DNA of 56,642 bases, from the NCBI GenBank assembly GCA_902478055.1, contig CABSJL010000008.1, positions 1 through 56,642 of the forward strand, written 5' to 3'. How positions within the stretch are numbered: position 1 is the first letter of the stretch; the number at the start of each line of letters is the position of its first letter. Below are positions 24,763 through 34,060 of the stretch, piece by piece. Origin of the DNA: an uncultured Veillonella sp. GTDB taxonomy: Bacteria > Bacillota > Negativicutes > Veillonellales > Veillonellaceae. The notes beneath the pieces were generated by a model that saw only the letters and a list, made by a program, of their open reading frames with translations, was not told the origin of the DNA and did no database searches. The position numbers and the translations under genes were made by a program.

Positions 24763-25995
24763 ATGAGTTTCTTAGAAAAACAAGACCCTAATATTCAAGC
24801 TGTTATCAATCAAGAATTAGCACGCCAACGCGATAAATTAGAAATGATCGCTTCTGAAAACTTTGTTTCTCAAGCAGTAATGGAAGCTCAGGGTAGCGTA
24901 TTGACTAACAAATATGCAGAAGGGTATCCTGGTAAACGTTATTATGGCGGTTGTGAAAATGTTGATGTTATCGAAACATTAGCTATTGAACGTGCAAAAC
25001 GATTGTTCGGTGCAGAACATGCTAACGTACAACCTCACTCTGGTTCTCAAGCAAACTTTGGCGTGTATTTCGCATTATTACAACCTGGTGATACTATTGT
25101 GGGTATGAACTTGTCCCATGGTGGTCACTTAACACATGGTTCTCCAGTTAACGTATCTGGTACATATTTCAACGTAGTACCTTACGGTGTAGATGCAGAA
25201 ACTCAACAAATCGATTATGATGAGTTCCGTAAAATCGTATTAGAAGCAAAACCTAAATTGATCATCGCTGGTGGTAGTGCTTACAGCCGTCAAATCGACT
25301 TCAAAAAAATGGCTGATGTAGCTCATGAAGTTGATGCTATCTTCATGGTAGATATGGCTCACTTTGCAGGTCTTGTAGCAGCAGGTTTACATCCAAACCC
25401 AGTAGAATATGCTGATATCGTTACTACCACAACTCATAAAACATTGCGTGGCCCTCGTGGTGGCATGATTCTTTGCAAAGAAAAATATGCTAAAGCAATC
25501 GATAAAGCAATCTTCCCTGGTATTCAAGGTGGCCCTTTGATGCATGTTATCGCTGCTAAAGCTGTTGCATTTGGTGAAGCATTACAACCAGAATTCAAAG
25601 TATATGCACAACAAGTTATCGATAATGCAAAAGCATTGGCTGCTGCATTGCAAGAAAAAGGCTTAACAATCGTTTCTGGTGGTACAGATACTCACGTTAT
25701 GTTGGTAGATGTACGCAATACTGGCTTAACAGGTAAAGAAGCAGAACATTTACTTGATGAAGTAGGTATTACATGTAATAAAAATACAATTCCATTCGAT
25801 CCTGCTAGCCCATTTGTAACAAGCGGTATCCGTCTTGGTACACCAGCGCTTACAACACGTGGCTTACAAGTAAAAGATATGGAAGAAATTGCAGATATCA
25901 TTGCAACTGTACTTAAAAATCCTGAAGATAAAGCAGTTCATGAAGCAGCAAGCAAACGCGTAGCAGCACTTTGCGAAGCGTATCCATTGTACTAA
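24763..25995 (+). CDS. glyA: Serine hydroxymethyltransferase
   Basis: GlyA converts serine and tetrahydrofolate to glycine and methylene-tetrahydrofolate using PLP, feeding one-carbon metabolism. The 410-residue product starts with the usual substrate region (RDKLEMIASENFVS), has the NKYAEGYPGKRYYGGCE motif, HLTHGSPVN, and the Schiff-base lysine in TTTTHKTLRGPRGG near residue 226. Codon use is strongly biased, so expression is high. It is the last gene before a terminator. Confidence 0.98.
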   Translation: MSFLEKQDPNIQAVINQELARQRDKLEMIASENFVSQAVMEAQGSVLTNKYAEGYPGKRYYGGCENVDVIETLAIERAKRLFGAEHANVQPHSGSQANFGVYFALLQPGDTIVGMNLSHGGHLTHGSPVNVSGTYFNVVPYGVDAETQQIDYDEFRKIVLEAKPKLIIAGGSAYSRQIDFKKMADVAHEVDAIFMVDMAHFAGLVAAGLHPNPVEYADIVTTTTHKTLRGPRGGMILCKEKYAKAIDKAIFPGIQGGPLMHVIAAKAVAFGEALQPEFKVYAQQVIDNAKALAAALQEKGLTIVSGGTDTHVMLVDVRNTGLTGKEAEHLLDEVGITCNKNTIPFDPASPFVTSGIRLGTPALTTRGLQVKDMEEIADIIATVLKNPEDKAVHEAASKRVAALCEAYPLY

Positions 25996-26039
25996 TCTTT
26001 GGATTAATCCATTAGACTTACATAAGGTTTAAATACAAT

Positions 26040-26079
26040 AAAAGGGATGTGTATTATCACATCCCTTTTAATATTTTTA
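26040..26079 (+). terminator. Terminator after glyA
   Basis: A perfect 12-bp stem, AAAAGGGATGTG (26040-26051) with CACATCCCTTTT (26058-26069), has a six-base loop and is followed by a T-rich tract. Confidence 0.88.
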
Positions 26080-26168
26080 TGGCATGATTTATGAATCTGT
26101 GATAGAGTAAATATGAAAGTTATATGGATACTAATAGGGTACGTATATTGTATTATAGGAGGACAGTC

Positions 26169-26795
26169 ATGAAAGTTAATGTTATGACACATCCATTGAT
26201 TCAACACAAAGTTACATTGATGCGTGATGCAGAAACAGGCTCTAAAGATTTTAGAGAATTACTTGATGAAATTACGATGTTGATGGGCTATGAAATTACA
26301 CGTAGCTTACCATTAGAGGATGTAGAGGTTCAAACACCTTTAACTAAAATGACTGGTAAACGTATTGCAGGTAAAAAATTGGGCATTATTCCAATTCTTC
26401 GTGCTGGTCTTGGTATGGTAAACGGTATGCTTAACTTGATTCCAACTGCAAAGGTTGGTCATATCGGTTTATACCGTGATCCAGAAACATTAAAACCAGT
26501 AGAATACTACTGCAAGTTACCTTCTGATGTAGGTGAACGCGACTTCATCGTAACAGACCCAATGCTCGCTACTGGTGGTAGTGCTGCAGCAGCTATTACA
26601 TTGCTAAAAGAAAAAGGTGCTAAAAACATCAAATTAATGTGTCTTGTTGCAGCTCCTGAAGGTGTAGAAGCAGTAAATAAAGAACATCCTGAAGTTCCTA
26701 TTTACGTAGCAGCTCTTGATGAAAAACTTAATGATCATGGTTACATCTTGCCTGGTTTAGGTGATGCTGGTGACCGTATCTTCGGTACAAAATAA
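26169..26795 (+). CDS. upp: Uracil phosphoribosyltransferase
   Basis: Upp makes UMP from uracil and PRPP, a salvage step. The 208-residue product has the LPLEDVEVQTPLT region, the PRPP-binding loop VTDPMLATGGSA near residue 132, and the uracil-binding C-terminal GDAGDRIFGTK. ATG 26169 has AGGAGGAC immediately upstream; the in-frame start 45 bases earlier has no such support. It lies alone between two terminators, so it is monocistronic. Confidence 0.97.
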   Translation: MKVNVMTHPLIQHKVTLMRDAETGSKDFRELLDEITMLMGYEITRSLPLEDVEVQTPLTKMTGKRIAGKKLGIIPILRAGLGMVNGMLNLIPTAKVGHIGLYRDPETLKPVEYYCKLPSDVGERDFIVTDPMLATGGSAAAAITLLKEKGAKNIKLMCLVAAPEGVEAVNKEHPEVPIYVAALDEKLNDHGYILPGLGDAGDRIFGTK

Positions 26796-26809
26796 AATAA
26801 ACATATATA

Positions 26810-26863
26810 AACGACATAATTTAGGTATAAAGCTGTATAAAATCCCTAAATTATGTCGTTTTC
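26810..26863 (+). terminator. Terminator after upp
   Basis: A perfect 16-bp stem (26810-26825 with 26845-26860, starting AACGACATAATTTAGG) with a 19-base loop is followed by a short T-rich stretch. The stem is long but the T-run is weak (TTTTC). Confidence 0.75.
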
Positions 26864-26876
26864 TACATATAAAGTC

Positions 26877-26905
26877 TTGAATAAAATTTACATAGGGTAT
26901 ACAAT
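26877..26905 (+). promoter_or_regulatory. Promoter of the cggR-glycolytic operon
   Basis: TTGAAT (26877-26882) and TACAAT (26900-26905) are separated by exactly 17 bp, about 100 bases before cggR. The operator-like repeats lie downstream of it. Confidence 0.7.
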
Positions 26906-26935
26906 ACAAATGTAAAAGTATTTTTTTATTTTAGG

Positions 26936-26971
26936 TGGGACGAATTTTGTTCACATGGGACGAAAAACGAT
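26936..26971 (+). promoter_or_regulatory. CggR-type operator (20-bp phased direct repeats)
   Basis: GGGACGAA occurs at 26937-26944 and again at 26957-26964, exactly 20 bp apart, between the promoter and cggR. B. subtilis CggR binds two CGGGAC-N6-TGTC repeats with the same 20-bp period, downstream of its promoter. The first copy here continues GGGAC-N6-TGTT, so this is very likely the autoregulatory roadblock operator. A third GGGAC at 26997-27001 keeps the same phase (60 bp from the first). Confidence 0.75.
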
Positions 26972-27004
26972 TCATACAATCCCAACGGGTAAAGGAGGGA
27001 CCCG

Positions 27005-28030
27005 ATGAACGAGTTTCTAATGATATGTGAACGTATTGTTCCTGAAATCGTTAGTGTATTAAAGGAGCGATACAAAATATTAAACCACCTAGTTTATGAA
27101 GAGCCTATAGGCCGTAGAACATTAGCTACTGCAACGGACCTTCCAGAGCGAACCGTACGAAGTCATATTGAGTTAATGCGTGCTAATGGTCTTGTAGACA
27201 TTTATAAACCAGGGATTTTTCTCACTGATGAGGGACATGCAATTGTTCCAAAGTTGCGAAATTTTTTAAATGAATTAGATCGTATTAACGAGCTAGAACA
27301 TCGATTGACTGAAGCACTTCATATCGATAGGGTTATCATCACTCCTACTGAAGGAACGTTGATGGTAAAAAAACTAGGCTTTGCAGCAGCAAAGTTATTA
27401 CAGGAATTATTAGAACCGGACTCTGTAGTTGCCATCAGTGGTGGCAGTACAATGGCTGCAGTAGCTGAGGAGATGCCTGTATTACCATTTAATCCTATTG
27501 TTGTACCGGCCCGTGGTGGCGTTGGTGAGGTTGTAGAATATCAAGCTAACGTAATTGCTTCGGTACTTGCTGAACGGCTTCGCGGTACCTATAAAATGCT
27601 CCATTTACCTGATGGACTTTCACAAGACTCATTGCATATGCTCATGACTTGCGAACCTCAAATCAAGGAAATTGGTGATCTTATTAGTAGGACTGACGTA
27701 CTCTTGTTTGGTATTGGTACAGCTATGAGAATGGCGGATCAACGCCATATAGCTGATGATGTGCGTAAGCAGTTAGTAGATAATCATGCTGTTGGCGAAG
27801 CTCTTGGTCAATATTGCGATATAGATGGTAAGTTGATTTATTCCACTAATAATATTGGTTTATCACTTCCTGATGTTGCAAAAATTCCCAATGTGATTGC
27901 TGTGGCTGGAGGACAAGATAAATCGAGTGCCATTATAGGTGTTATGAGAGCTTGTCAAAAAGGTATACTAATCATCGATGAGCAAGCTGCAGAAGGTATG
28001 CGTCAATTGTTACAAATTTCAGCATTATAA
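27005..28030 (+). CDS. cggR: Central glycolytic genes regulator CggR
   Basis: CggR is a SorC-family repressor that controls the gapA operon and is released by fructose-1,6-bisphosphate. The 341-residue product has an N-terminal winged-helix region of about 90 residues (IGRRTLATATDLPERTVRSHIELM) and a sugar-binding domain with the phosphate site VVAISGGSTMAAVAEEMP, VPARGGVGE, and the C-terminal AVAGGQDKSSAIIGVM. Start ATG 27005 lies just after AAAGGAGGG. It is the first gene of the glycolytic operon, with an operator upstream matching the known family site, which makes the assignment firm. Confidence 0.94.
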   Translation: MNEFLMICERIVPEIVSVLKERYKILNHLVYEEPIGRRTLATATDLPERTVRSHIELMRANGLVDIYKPGIFLTDEGHAIVPKLRNFLNELDRINELEHRLTEALHIDRVIITPTEGTLMVKKLGFAAAKLLQELLEPDSVVAISGGSTMAAVAEEMPVLPFNPIVVPARGGVGEVVEYQANVIASVLAERLRGTYKMLHLPDGLSQDSLHMLMTCEPQIKEIGDLISRTDVLLFGIGTAMRMADQRHIADDVRKQLVDNHAVGEALGQYCDIDGKLIYSTNNIGLSLPDVAKIPNVIAVAGGQDKSSAIIGVMRACQKGILIIDEQAAEGMRQLLQISAL

Positions 28031-28088
28031 ATGAAGTTAGTAGTTAAATATTTTGTTAGAATATTTTTGTTATTAGGAGGATCTAACA

Positions 28089-29099
28089 ATGGCAGTAAAA
28101 GTTGGTATTAACGGTTTTGGTCGTATTGGTAAATGTGTAGTACGTGCAGCGATTAATAATCCTGACGTAGAAGTTGTAGCAATCAATGCTACTGGCGATA
28201 ATGAAGGTACTGCATTATTGTTAAAATATGACTCTGTTCATGGCACAATTCCTAATGAAGTAACATTTGATGATGACAATATCTATGTTGACGGTAAAAA
28301 AATCCGTGTATTCCATGACCGCGATGCATCTAAATTGCCTTGGTCTGAAGAAGGCGTGGAAATCGTTATGGAATGTACTGGTAAATACCGTGACGCAGAG
28401 GAAGCAAAAGTTCATTTGAATCAACCTACTGTAAAAAAAGTATTGATTTCTGCACCTGGTAAAAACGAAGACTTAACTATGGTTATGGGCGTTAACCAAG
28501 ATATGTATGATCCTGCAAAACATCACATTATCTCTAATGCATCTTGTACAACAAACTGCTTGGCTCCATTTGCTAAAGTTTTATGCGATGAATTCGGTAT
28601 CAAACGCGGTATGATGACTACAATTCATTCCTATACAAATGACCAAAAAATTCTTGATGCACGTCATAAAGACCCTCGTCGTGCTCGTGCAGCAGCAATG
28701 TCTATTATTCCTACAACAACTGGTGCAGCAAAAGCGGTTGCAAAAGTATTGCCTCAATTAAAAGGTAAATTAGATGGTTTCGCATTGCGCGTTCCTACTC
28801 CAGACGTATCTGCTACAGATCTTGTTTGCGAACTTGAAAAACCTGCTACTAAAGAAGAAATCAACGAAGCATTCCGCAAAGCAGCAGCTGGCGAATTAAA
28901 AGGTATTCTTGGTGTATCTGATGTACCATTGGTATCTTGTGATTTCAGCTCTGACCCTCGCAGCTCCATTGTTGATGCTGATTTAACAATGGTTATGGAT
29001 GGTAACATGGTAAAAGTTGTTTCTTGGTATGATAACGAATGGGGCTACTCCGAACGTCTTATCGATATGGCAGCATTCGTAGCAAGCAAAGGCTTATAA
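28089..29099 (+). CDS. gap: Glyceraldehyde-3-phosphate dehydrogenase
   Basis: GAPDH interconverts glyceraldehyde 3-phosphate and 1,3-bisphosphoglycerate with NAD. The 336-residue product has the Rossmann loop INGFGRIGK, the catalytic cysteine in SNASCTTNCLAP near residue 152, and the C-terminal WYDNEWGYS. Highly biased codons indicate strong expression. The AGGAGG ribosome site is well placed. It follows cggR after a 58-base gap, as in B. subtilis, and is co-transcribed with pgk, which starts 13 bases after its stop. Confidence 0.98.
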   Translation: MAVKVGINGFGRIGKCVVRAAINNPDVEVVAINATGDNEGTALLLKYDSVHGTIPNEVTFDDDNIYVDGKKIRVFHDRDASKLPWSEEGVEIVMECTGKYRDAEEAKVHLNQPTVKKVLISAPGKNEDLTMVMGVNQDMYDPAKHHIISNASCTTNCLAPFAKVLCDEFGIKRGMMTTIHSYTNDQKILDARHKDPRRARAAAMSIIPTTTGAAKAVAKVLPQLKGKLDGFALRVPTPDVSATDLVCELEKPATKEEINEAFRKAAAGELKGILGVSDVPLVSCDFSSDPRSSIVDADLTMVMDGNMVKVVSWYDNEWGYSERLIDMAAFVASKGL

Positions 29100-29112
29100 T
29101 CGGGAGGCTTTG

Positions 29113-30291
29113 ATGAAACTAACAATCGATGGTTTACAAGTAGACAACAAAACAGTATTTGTTCGTGTTGATTTTAATGTTCCTATGAAAGACGGTGTCA
29201 TCACTGATGACACTCGTATTCGTAGTGCCTTACCTACTATCAATTATTTAATTGAAAAAGGGGCAAAGGTTATTCTTGCTTCTCACTTTGGTCGTCCAAA
29301 AGGGGAACGTAAACCGGAAATGTCTTTGGCACCATGTGCAAAACATTTATCTGAGCTTATCAACAAGCCAGTAGCATTCGTAGATGACTGCATTGGCCCT
29401 AAGGTTGAAGAAGCTGTAAAAGCATTACAACCCGGCGATGTATTGATGCTTGAAAACTTGCGTTACCACAATGAAGAAACTAAAAACGACCCTGAATTTG
29501 CAAAACAATTGGCATCTCTTGCTGATGTAGCAATCAACGATGCATTCGGTGTATCTCACCGAAATGCAGCATCCGTAGTTGGTATTGCTGACTATATTCC
29601 TATGGCAGCAGGGTTCTTGCTCAAAAAAGAAATTGATGCATTAAGTGCAGCTGTAGTGCATCCAAAAACACCTATGGCAGCTATTATCGGCGGTGCTAAG
29701 GTAACAGATAAAATTTCTGTAATTTCTAATTTATTACCTAAAGTTGATGTCATGATCATCGGTGGCGGTATGGCTAATGCTTTCATTAAAGCACAAGGCT
29801 GTAACATTGGTAGCTCCTTATTTGAAGAAGGTCAAGAAGCTATCGCTACAGACCTTGTTATGGAAGCACGTGTAGCAGGGGCTAAATTATTGACTCCAAT
29901 TGATGCTGTAGTAGCTGATGCTTTCAGCAACGATGCTAATACAAAAATCGTTGATGTTGAAAATATTGAAGATGGTTGGATGGTTCTAGATATCGGCCCT
30001 AAAACACGTGAGCTATATGTAGAAGCATTGGCGCCAATGAAGACTATTATTTGGAATGGTCCAATGGGCGTATTTGAAATGGAAAACTTTGCAGCTGGTA
30101 CAAATGCGGTAGCAAAAGCTGTAGCTGAATCCGATGCGATGACTATCGTTGGCGGTGGCGACTCTGTAGCGGCTATTGAAAAAAGTGGCTTAGCCGATAA
30201 GATTAGTCATATCTCCACAGGTGGTGGCGCATCCTTGGAATTCTTAGAAGGTAAAATCCTACCAGGTATTGCTGCATTGTCTGAGGCATAA
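29113..30291 (+). CDS. pgk: Phosphoglycerate kinase
   Basis: Pgk transfers phosphate between 1,3-bisphosphoglycerate and ADP. The 392-residue product shows the two-domain pattern: N-terminal RVDFNVPMKDG and HFGRPKG substrate arginines, the mid IGGAKVTDK, and the C-terminal nucleotide motif with WNGPMGVFE and GGGDSVAA. ATG 29113 is preferred (GGGAGG five bases upstream) over a TTG one codon earlier. The tpiA ATG follows one base after the stop. Confidence 0.98.
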   Translation: MKLTIDGLQVDNKTVFVRVDFNVPMKDGVITDDTRIRSALPTINYLIEKGAKVILASHFGRPKGERKPEMSLAPCAKHLSELINKPVAFVDDCIGPKVEEAVKALQPGDVLMLENLRYHNEETKNDPEFAKQLASLADVAINDAFGVSHRNAASVVGIADYIPMAAGFLLKKEIDALSAAVVHPKTPMAAIIGGAKVTDKISVISNLLPKVDVMIIGGGMANAFIKAQGCNIGSSLFEEGQEAIATDLVMEARVAGAKLLTPIDAVVADAFSNDANTKIVDVENIEDGWMVLDIGPKTRELYVEALAPMKTIIWNGPMGVFEMENFAAGTNAVAKAVAESDAMTIVGGGDSVAAIEKSGLADKISHISTGGGASLEFLEGKILPGIAALSEA

Positions 30292-30292
30292 T

Positions 30293-31063
30293 ATGAGAAA
30301 ACCCATTATTGCAGGAAATTGGAAAATGAATGGCACCATTGCGTCTGGATCTATTCTGATCGAAGCGTTTAACAGCGTGTTACAAGATATGGAATTATCC
30401 TGTGATGTAGTTGTTTGCCCGCCTTTTACAGCTATTGAACGTGCTGTAGCATTAACACGCGATACGGCTATTGCAGTAGGCGCACAAACCATGGATTATC
30501 ATGATGCTGGTGCATTCACTGGTGAAATTTCACCTCTTATGCTTACAGAGGTAGGCGTCAATTATGTTATCATTGGTCACTCTGAACGCCGTGAATATTA
30601 TGGTGAAACAGATGAGACTGTAAATGCAAAAATTAAAAGTGCATTTCACCATAATTTGACACCTATTGTCTGTGTTGGTGAAAGTTTAGAACAACGTGAG
30701 TCCGGTCATACTCTTGACTGGATTACGTCTCAACTTAAAGGTGCTTTAGTTGATGTTCCTAAGGAACAAGTTAGCCAATTGATTGTTGCGTACGAACCAA
30801 TTTGGGCTATCGGTACAGGGAAAACAGCAACTGCTGATCAAGCTGAAGAAGTATGTAAAGAAATTCGCGATTACATACGTTCTTTATACGATGATGAGAC
30901 TGCTGATGCTGTGCGCATCCAATATGGTGGTAGTGTTAAATCTGAAAATGCTCTCGAAATCCTAGGAGAACCTAATATTGATGGAGCACTCGTGGGTGGT
31001 GCATCTTTAGTAGTTGATGAATTTATTGATATTATTAAAGCGGCGAATCAAATAGGCGCTTAA
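30293..31063 (+). CDS. tpiA: Triosephosphate isomerase
   Basis: TpiA interconverts dihydroxyacetone phosphate and glyceraldehyde 3-phosphate. The 256-residue product has the start IIAGNWKMNGT with the substrate lysine, the catalytic histidine in IIGHSERRE, the catalytic glutamate with loop 6 in AYEPIWAIGTGKTA, and the phosphate loop GGSVKSEN. ATG 30293 gives the expected N-terminus MRKPII. Only one base separates it from pgk, and its ribosome site is weak, so translation is probably coupled. Confidence 0.98.
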   Translation: MRKPIIAGNWKMNGTIASGSILIEAFNSVLQDMELSCDVVVCPPFTAIERAVALTRDTAIAVGAQTMDYHDAGAFTGEISPLMLTEVGVNYVIIGHSERREYYGETDETVNAKIKSAFHHNLTPIVCVGESLEQRESGHTLDWITSQLKGALVDVPKEQVSQLIVAYEPIWAIGTGKTATADQAEEVCKEIRDYIRSLYDDETADAVRIQYGGSVKSENALEILGEPNIDGALVGGASLVVDEFIDIIKAANQIGA

Positions 31064-31076
31064 TATGAGGTTAAAA

Positions 31077-32603
31077 ATGGCTAAATTAAAGGCTCCCGTA
31101 ATGCTAGTCATCTTAGATGGCTTTGGCATGGGAGATCAATCAGATACAACCAATGCTGTAGTACAGGCGAAGCCGCACTGTTTTAATCAATTATGGGATA
31201 CGTATCCACATACAAAATTAGAAGCATCAGGACTAGCGGTAGGCCTTCCAGAAGGCCAAATGGGGAATTCTGAGGTTGGTCATTTAAACCTTGGCTCTGG
31301 TCGCATTGTGTACCAAGATTTAACTCGTATTACTAAAGACGTTGAGTCTGGCGAGTTCTATAATCGCCCTGTTATAAAGGAACTATATGAAGTAGGCAAA
31401 AAACAAAGCTTACATCTTATCGGCCTAGTTTCTGATGGTAATGTGCATTGTTCCTTAGAACATATCAAGGCTGTTATTAAAGGCGCTCATGACAATGGTA
31501 TTGAACATGTATACGTACATGCATTGCTCGATGGTCGTGATGTAGCACCTCAATGTGCACAAGGTTATATCAAAGATTTAGAAGCATACATGACAGAGCT
31601 AAACTGTGGTAAAATTGCCACCGTAAGTGGTCGTTACTATGCAATGGATCGAGATAATCGTTGGGACCGTGTGGAACTTGCTTACAATGCGATTGTACAT
31701 GGTCAAGGTGAAAGCGCCGCATCAGCTTGTGAAGCGGTACAACAATCCTATGATAAGGATGCAGCTGATGAGTTTGTACTTCCTACAGTGATTGACGCTG
31801 AAGGAACTATCAAGAATGGTGACGCTGTTATCTTCTGTAACTTCCGTCCAGACCGTGGGCGTGAACTTACAAAAGCTTTAGTATTGCCAGAATTTGATGG
31901 CTTTAACCGTGAACCATTATCCTTGTATATGGCGACTATGACCAAATATGAAGATGGATTGCCAGTACATATTGTGTACGAAAAGGACATCTTGTCAGAA
32001 ACATTGGGCGAAGTACTCAGTGTAGGTGGCTATCGTCAATTGCGTATTGCCGAAACAGAGAAATATGCCCATGTGACGTATTTCTTCAACGGCGGTAAAG
32101 AGGAACCATTTGAAGGCGAGGACCGTGTCCTTGTAAAATCACCTCAAGTGGCAACCTATGATTTACAACCTGAGATGAGCGCTTATGAAGTGACTGATAA
32201 GGTTGTACAAGCTATTCAAGATGAAACATATGACATGATTATCTTGAACTTCGCAAACCCAGATATGGTCGGTCATACAGGTAGCTTTGAAGCAGCTGTT
32301 AAAGCAGTGCAAGCGGTAGATACTTGTTTAGGTCGTATCGTAGAGGCTATACGCAATAAAAATGGTCATTTGTTGATTACCGCAGACCATGGTAATGCAG
32401 AGCTTATGGTTAACCATGAAACAGATAAGGTGCATACAGCACATACAACGAACTTGGTACCGTTAATTTTAATGAGTGATACTCTAAAATCGGCTACATT
32501 AGAATCTGGTAAATTATGTGATATTGCTCCCACATTACTAGACTTGGCTGGCATAGATCAACCAAAATCTATGACTGGTCATAGTTTGGTAAAAAAAGCA
32601 TGA
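31077..32603 (+). CDS. gpmI: 2,3-bisphosphoglycerate-independent phosphoglycerate mutase
   Basis: GpmI interconverts 3- and 2-phosphoglycerate through a phosphoserine intermediate and needs manganese. The 508-residue product has the metal-binding LVILDGFGMGD at the N-terminus, the nucleophilic serine in GQMGNSEVGHLNLGSGR, DGRDVAPQ, FRPDRGRE, and the C-terminal metal site ITADHGNAE. The ATG at 31077 is preferred because TGAGG lies six bases upstream; an ATG at 31065 would add four residues but lacks a ribosome site. It is followed by eno after 121 bases. Confidence 0.96.
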   Translation: MAKLKAPVMLVILDGFGMGDQSDTTNAVVQAKPHCFNQLWDTYPHTKLEASGLAVGLPEGQMGNSEVGHLNLGSGRIVYQDLTRITKDVESGEFYNRPVIKELYEVGKKQSLHLIGLVSDGNVHCSLEHIKAVIKGAHDNGIEHVYVHALLDGRDVAPQCAQGYIKDLEAYMTELNCGKIATVSGRYYAMDRDNRWDRVELAYNAIVHGQGESAASACEAVQQSYDKDAADEFVLPTVIDAEGTIKNGDAVIFCNFRPDRGRELTKALVLPEFDGFNREPLSLYMATMTKYEDGLPVHIVYEKDILSETLGEVLSVGGYRQLRIAETEKYAHVTYFFNGGKEEPFEGEDRVLVKSPQVATYDLQPEMSAYEVTDKVVQAIQDETYDMIILNFANPDMVGHTGSFEAAVKAVQAVDTCLGRIVEAIRNKNGHLLITADHGNAELMVNHETDKVHTAHTTNLVPLILMSDTLKSATLESGKLCDIAPTLLDLAGIDQPKSMTGHSLVKKA

Positions 32604-32672
32604 TGTAGAGATTTTAGCTTTCACTATATTTATAGTTAATTAGAGTTATAACCTATATGGTTTAGCTCAATA

Positions 32673-32699
32673 TATAATGATTGTCGTATGACAGTCATT
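32673..32699 (+). promoter_or_regulatory. Dyad and -10-like box in the gpmI-eno gap
   Basis: TATAAT (32673-32678) is overlapped by a 10-bp hairpin, AATGATTGTC (32676-32685) with GACAGTCATT (32690-32699, one G-U pair). No clear -35 is present and no T-run follows, so this may be an operator, a processing site or a partial attenuator that lets eno be expressed apart from the rest of the operon. Confidence 0.35.
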
Positions 32700-32724
32700 C
32701 CATTAGATTTTATGAGGTGAAGAA

Positions 32725-34008
32725 ATGGCAGTAATTGAACAAGTCATTGCAAGAGAAATTTTAGATTCCCGTGGTAACCCAACTGTTGAAGTTGAAGTAT
32801 GTTTAGAAGATGGCACTATTGCTACTGCTGCGGTTCCATCCGGTGCTTCCACAGGTAAGTTTGAAGCTGTAGAATTACGTGATGGTGATAAATCCCGTTA
32901 CTCTGGTAAAGGTGTATTAACAGCTATCGACAATGTTAATGCTAAAATCGGTCCTGCCATTATTGGTTATGATGCGACTGAACAAGTAGCTATCGATAAC
33001 TTGATGTTGAAATTAGATGGTACAGACAATAAATCCAACCTTGGTGCTAATGCAATTCTTGGTGTTTCCATGGCTGTAGCTCGTGCAGCAGCAGAATCTT
33101 TAGATTTGCCATTATTTGCATACCTTGGCGGTTTCAACGCAAAAGAATTACCAGTTCCTATGATGAACATCTTAAACGGTGGCGCACATGCAGATAATAA
33201 TGTAGATATTCAAGAATTCATGATCATGCCTGTAGGCGCTACTTCCTTCGCAGAAGCTCTTCGTAGCTGTGCAGAAGTATATCATACATTGAAATCTGTA
33301 CTTCATGATAAAGGCCTTAGCACTGCCGTAGGTGATGAAGGTGGTTTCGCACCAAACTTGGCATCTAACGAAGAAGCACTAGAAGTCATTTGTGAAGCTA
33401 TTAAAGCGGCTGGTTATGAACCTGGTAAAGACTTCAAATTAGCTCTTGATTCTGCATCTTCCGAATTCTATGAAGATGGCAAATACAATTTAGCTGGTGA
33501 AGGCAAAGTTAAAACAGCTGCTGAAATGGTAGAGTTCTATGAATACCTAGTAGGTAAATACCCAATCGTATCCATCGAAGATGGTCTTGCTGAAGAAGAT
33601 TGGGATGGCTGGAAATTGTTGACAGAACGCCTTGGCGATCGCGTACAACTTGTTGGTGATGATTTATTCGTAACTAATACAAAACGTTTGGCTCGCGGTA
33701 TTGAACTTGGTGTAGGTAACTCTATTCTTGTAAAAGTTAACCAAATCGGCACTTTAACAGAAGCATTCGACGCTATGGAGCTTGCTAAACGCGCTGGCTA
33801 TACATGTGTAGTATCTCACCGTTCTGGCGAAACAGAAGATACATTCATTGCTGATATTGCTGTAGCTGTAAATGCTGGTCAAATTAAGACTGGTGCACCT
33901 GCTCGTTCTGAACGTGTAGCAAAATATAACCAATTGCTTCGCATTGAAGAAATGTTATACGAAACAGCTCAATATAAAGGTAATGACGTTTTCTATAATT
34001 TAAAATAA
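32725..34008 (+). CDS. eno: Enolase
   Basis: Enolase interconverts 2-phosphoglycerate and phosphoenolpyruvate, and in many bacteria is also part of the RNA degradosome. The 427-residue product has SGASTGKFEAVELRDGD near residue 40, the catalytic glutamate region GDEGGFAP, the catalytic lysine in LVKVNQIGTLTEA and SHRSGETEDTFIADI. It completes the trunk from triose phosphate to PEP in the same locus. The strong bias in codons suits a highly expressed enzyme. A UUCG-loop terminator follows. Confidence 0.98.
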   Translation: MAVIEQVIAREILDSRGNPTVEVEVCLEDGTIATAAVPSGASTGKFEAVELRDGDKSRYSGKGVLTAIDNVNAKIGPAIIGYDATEQVAIDNLMLKLDGTDNKSNLGANAILGVSMAVARAAAESLDLPLFAYLGGFNAKELPVPMMNILNGGAHADNNVDIQEFMIMPVGATSFAEALRSCAEVYHTLKSVLHDKGLSTAVGDEGGFAPNLASNEEALEVICEAIKAAGYEPGKDFKLALDSASSEFYEDGKYNLAGEGKVKTAAEMVEFYEYLVGKYPIVSIEDGLAEEDWDGWKLLTERLGDRVQLVGDDLFVTNTKRLARGIELGVGNSILVKVNQIGTLTEAFDAMELAKRAGYTCVVSHRSGETEDTFIADIAVAVNAGQIKTGAPARSERVAKYNQLLRIEEMLYETAQYKGNDVFYNLK

Positions 34009-34033
34009 GATACGTTATATCTAATAGTCCAAT

Positions 34034-34060
34034 AAGGGCGCCCTTCGGGGCGCCTTTTTT
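34034..34060 (+). terminator. Terminator after eno with UUCG loop
   Basis: GGCGCCC (34037-34043) pairs with GGGCGCC (34048-34054) around the extra-stable tetraloop TTCG, then six T residues. It ends the glycolytic operon. Confidence 0.95.
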
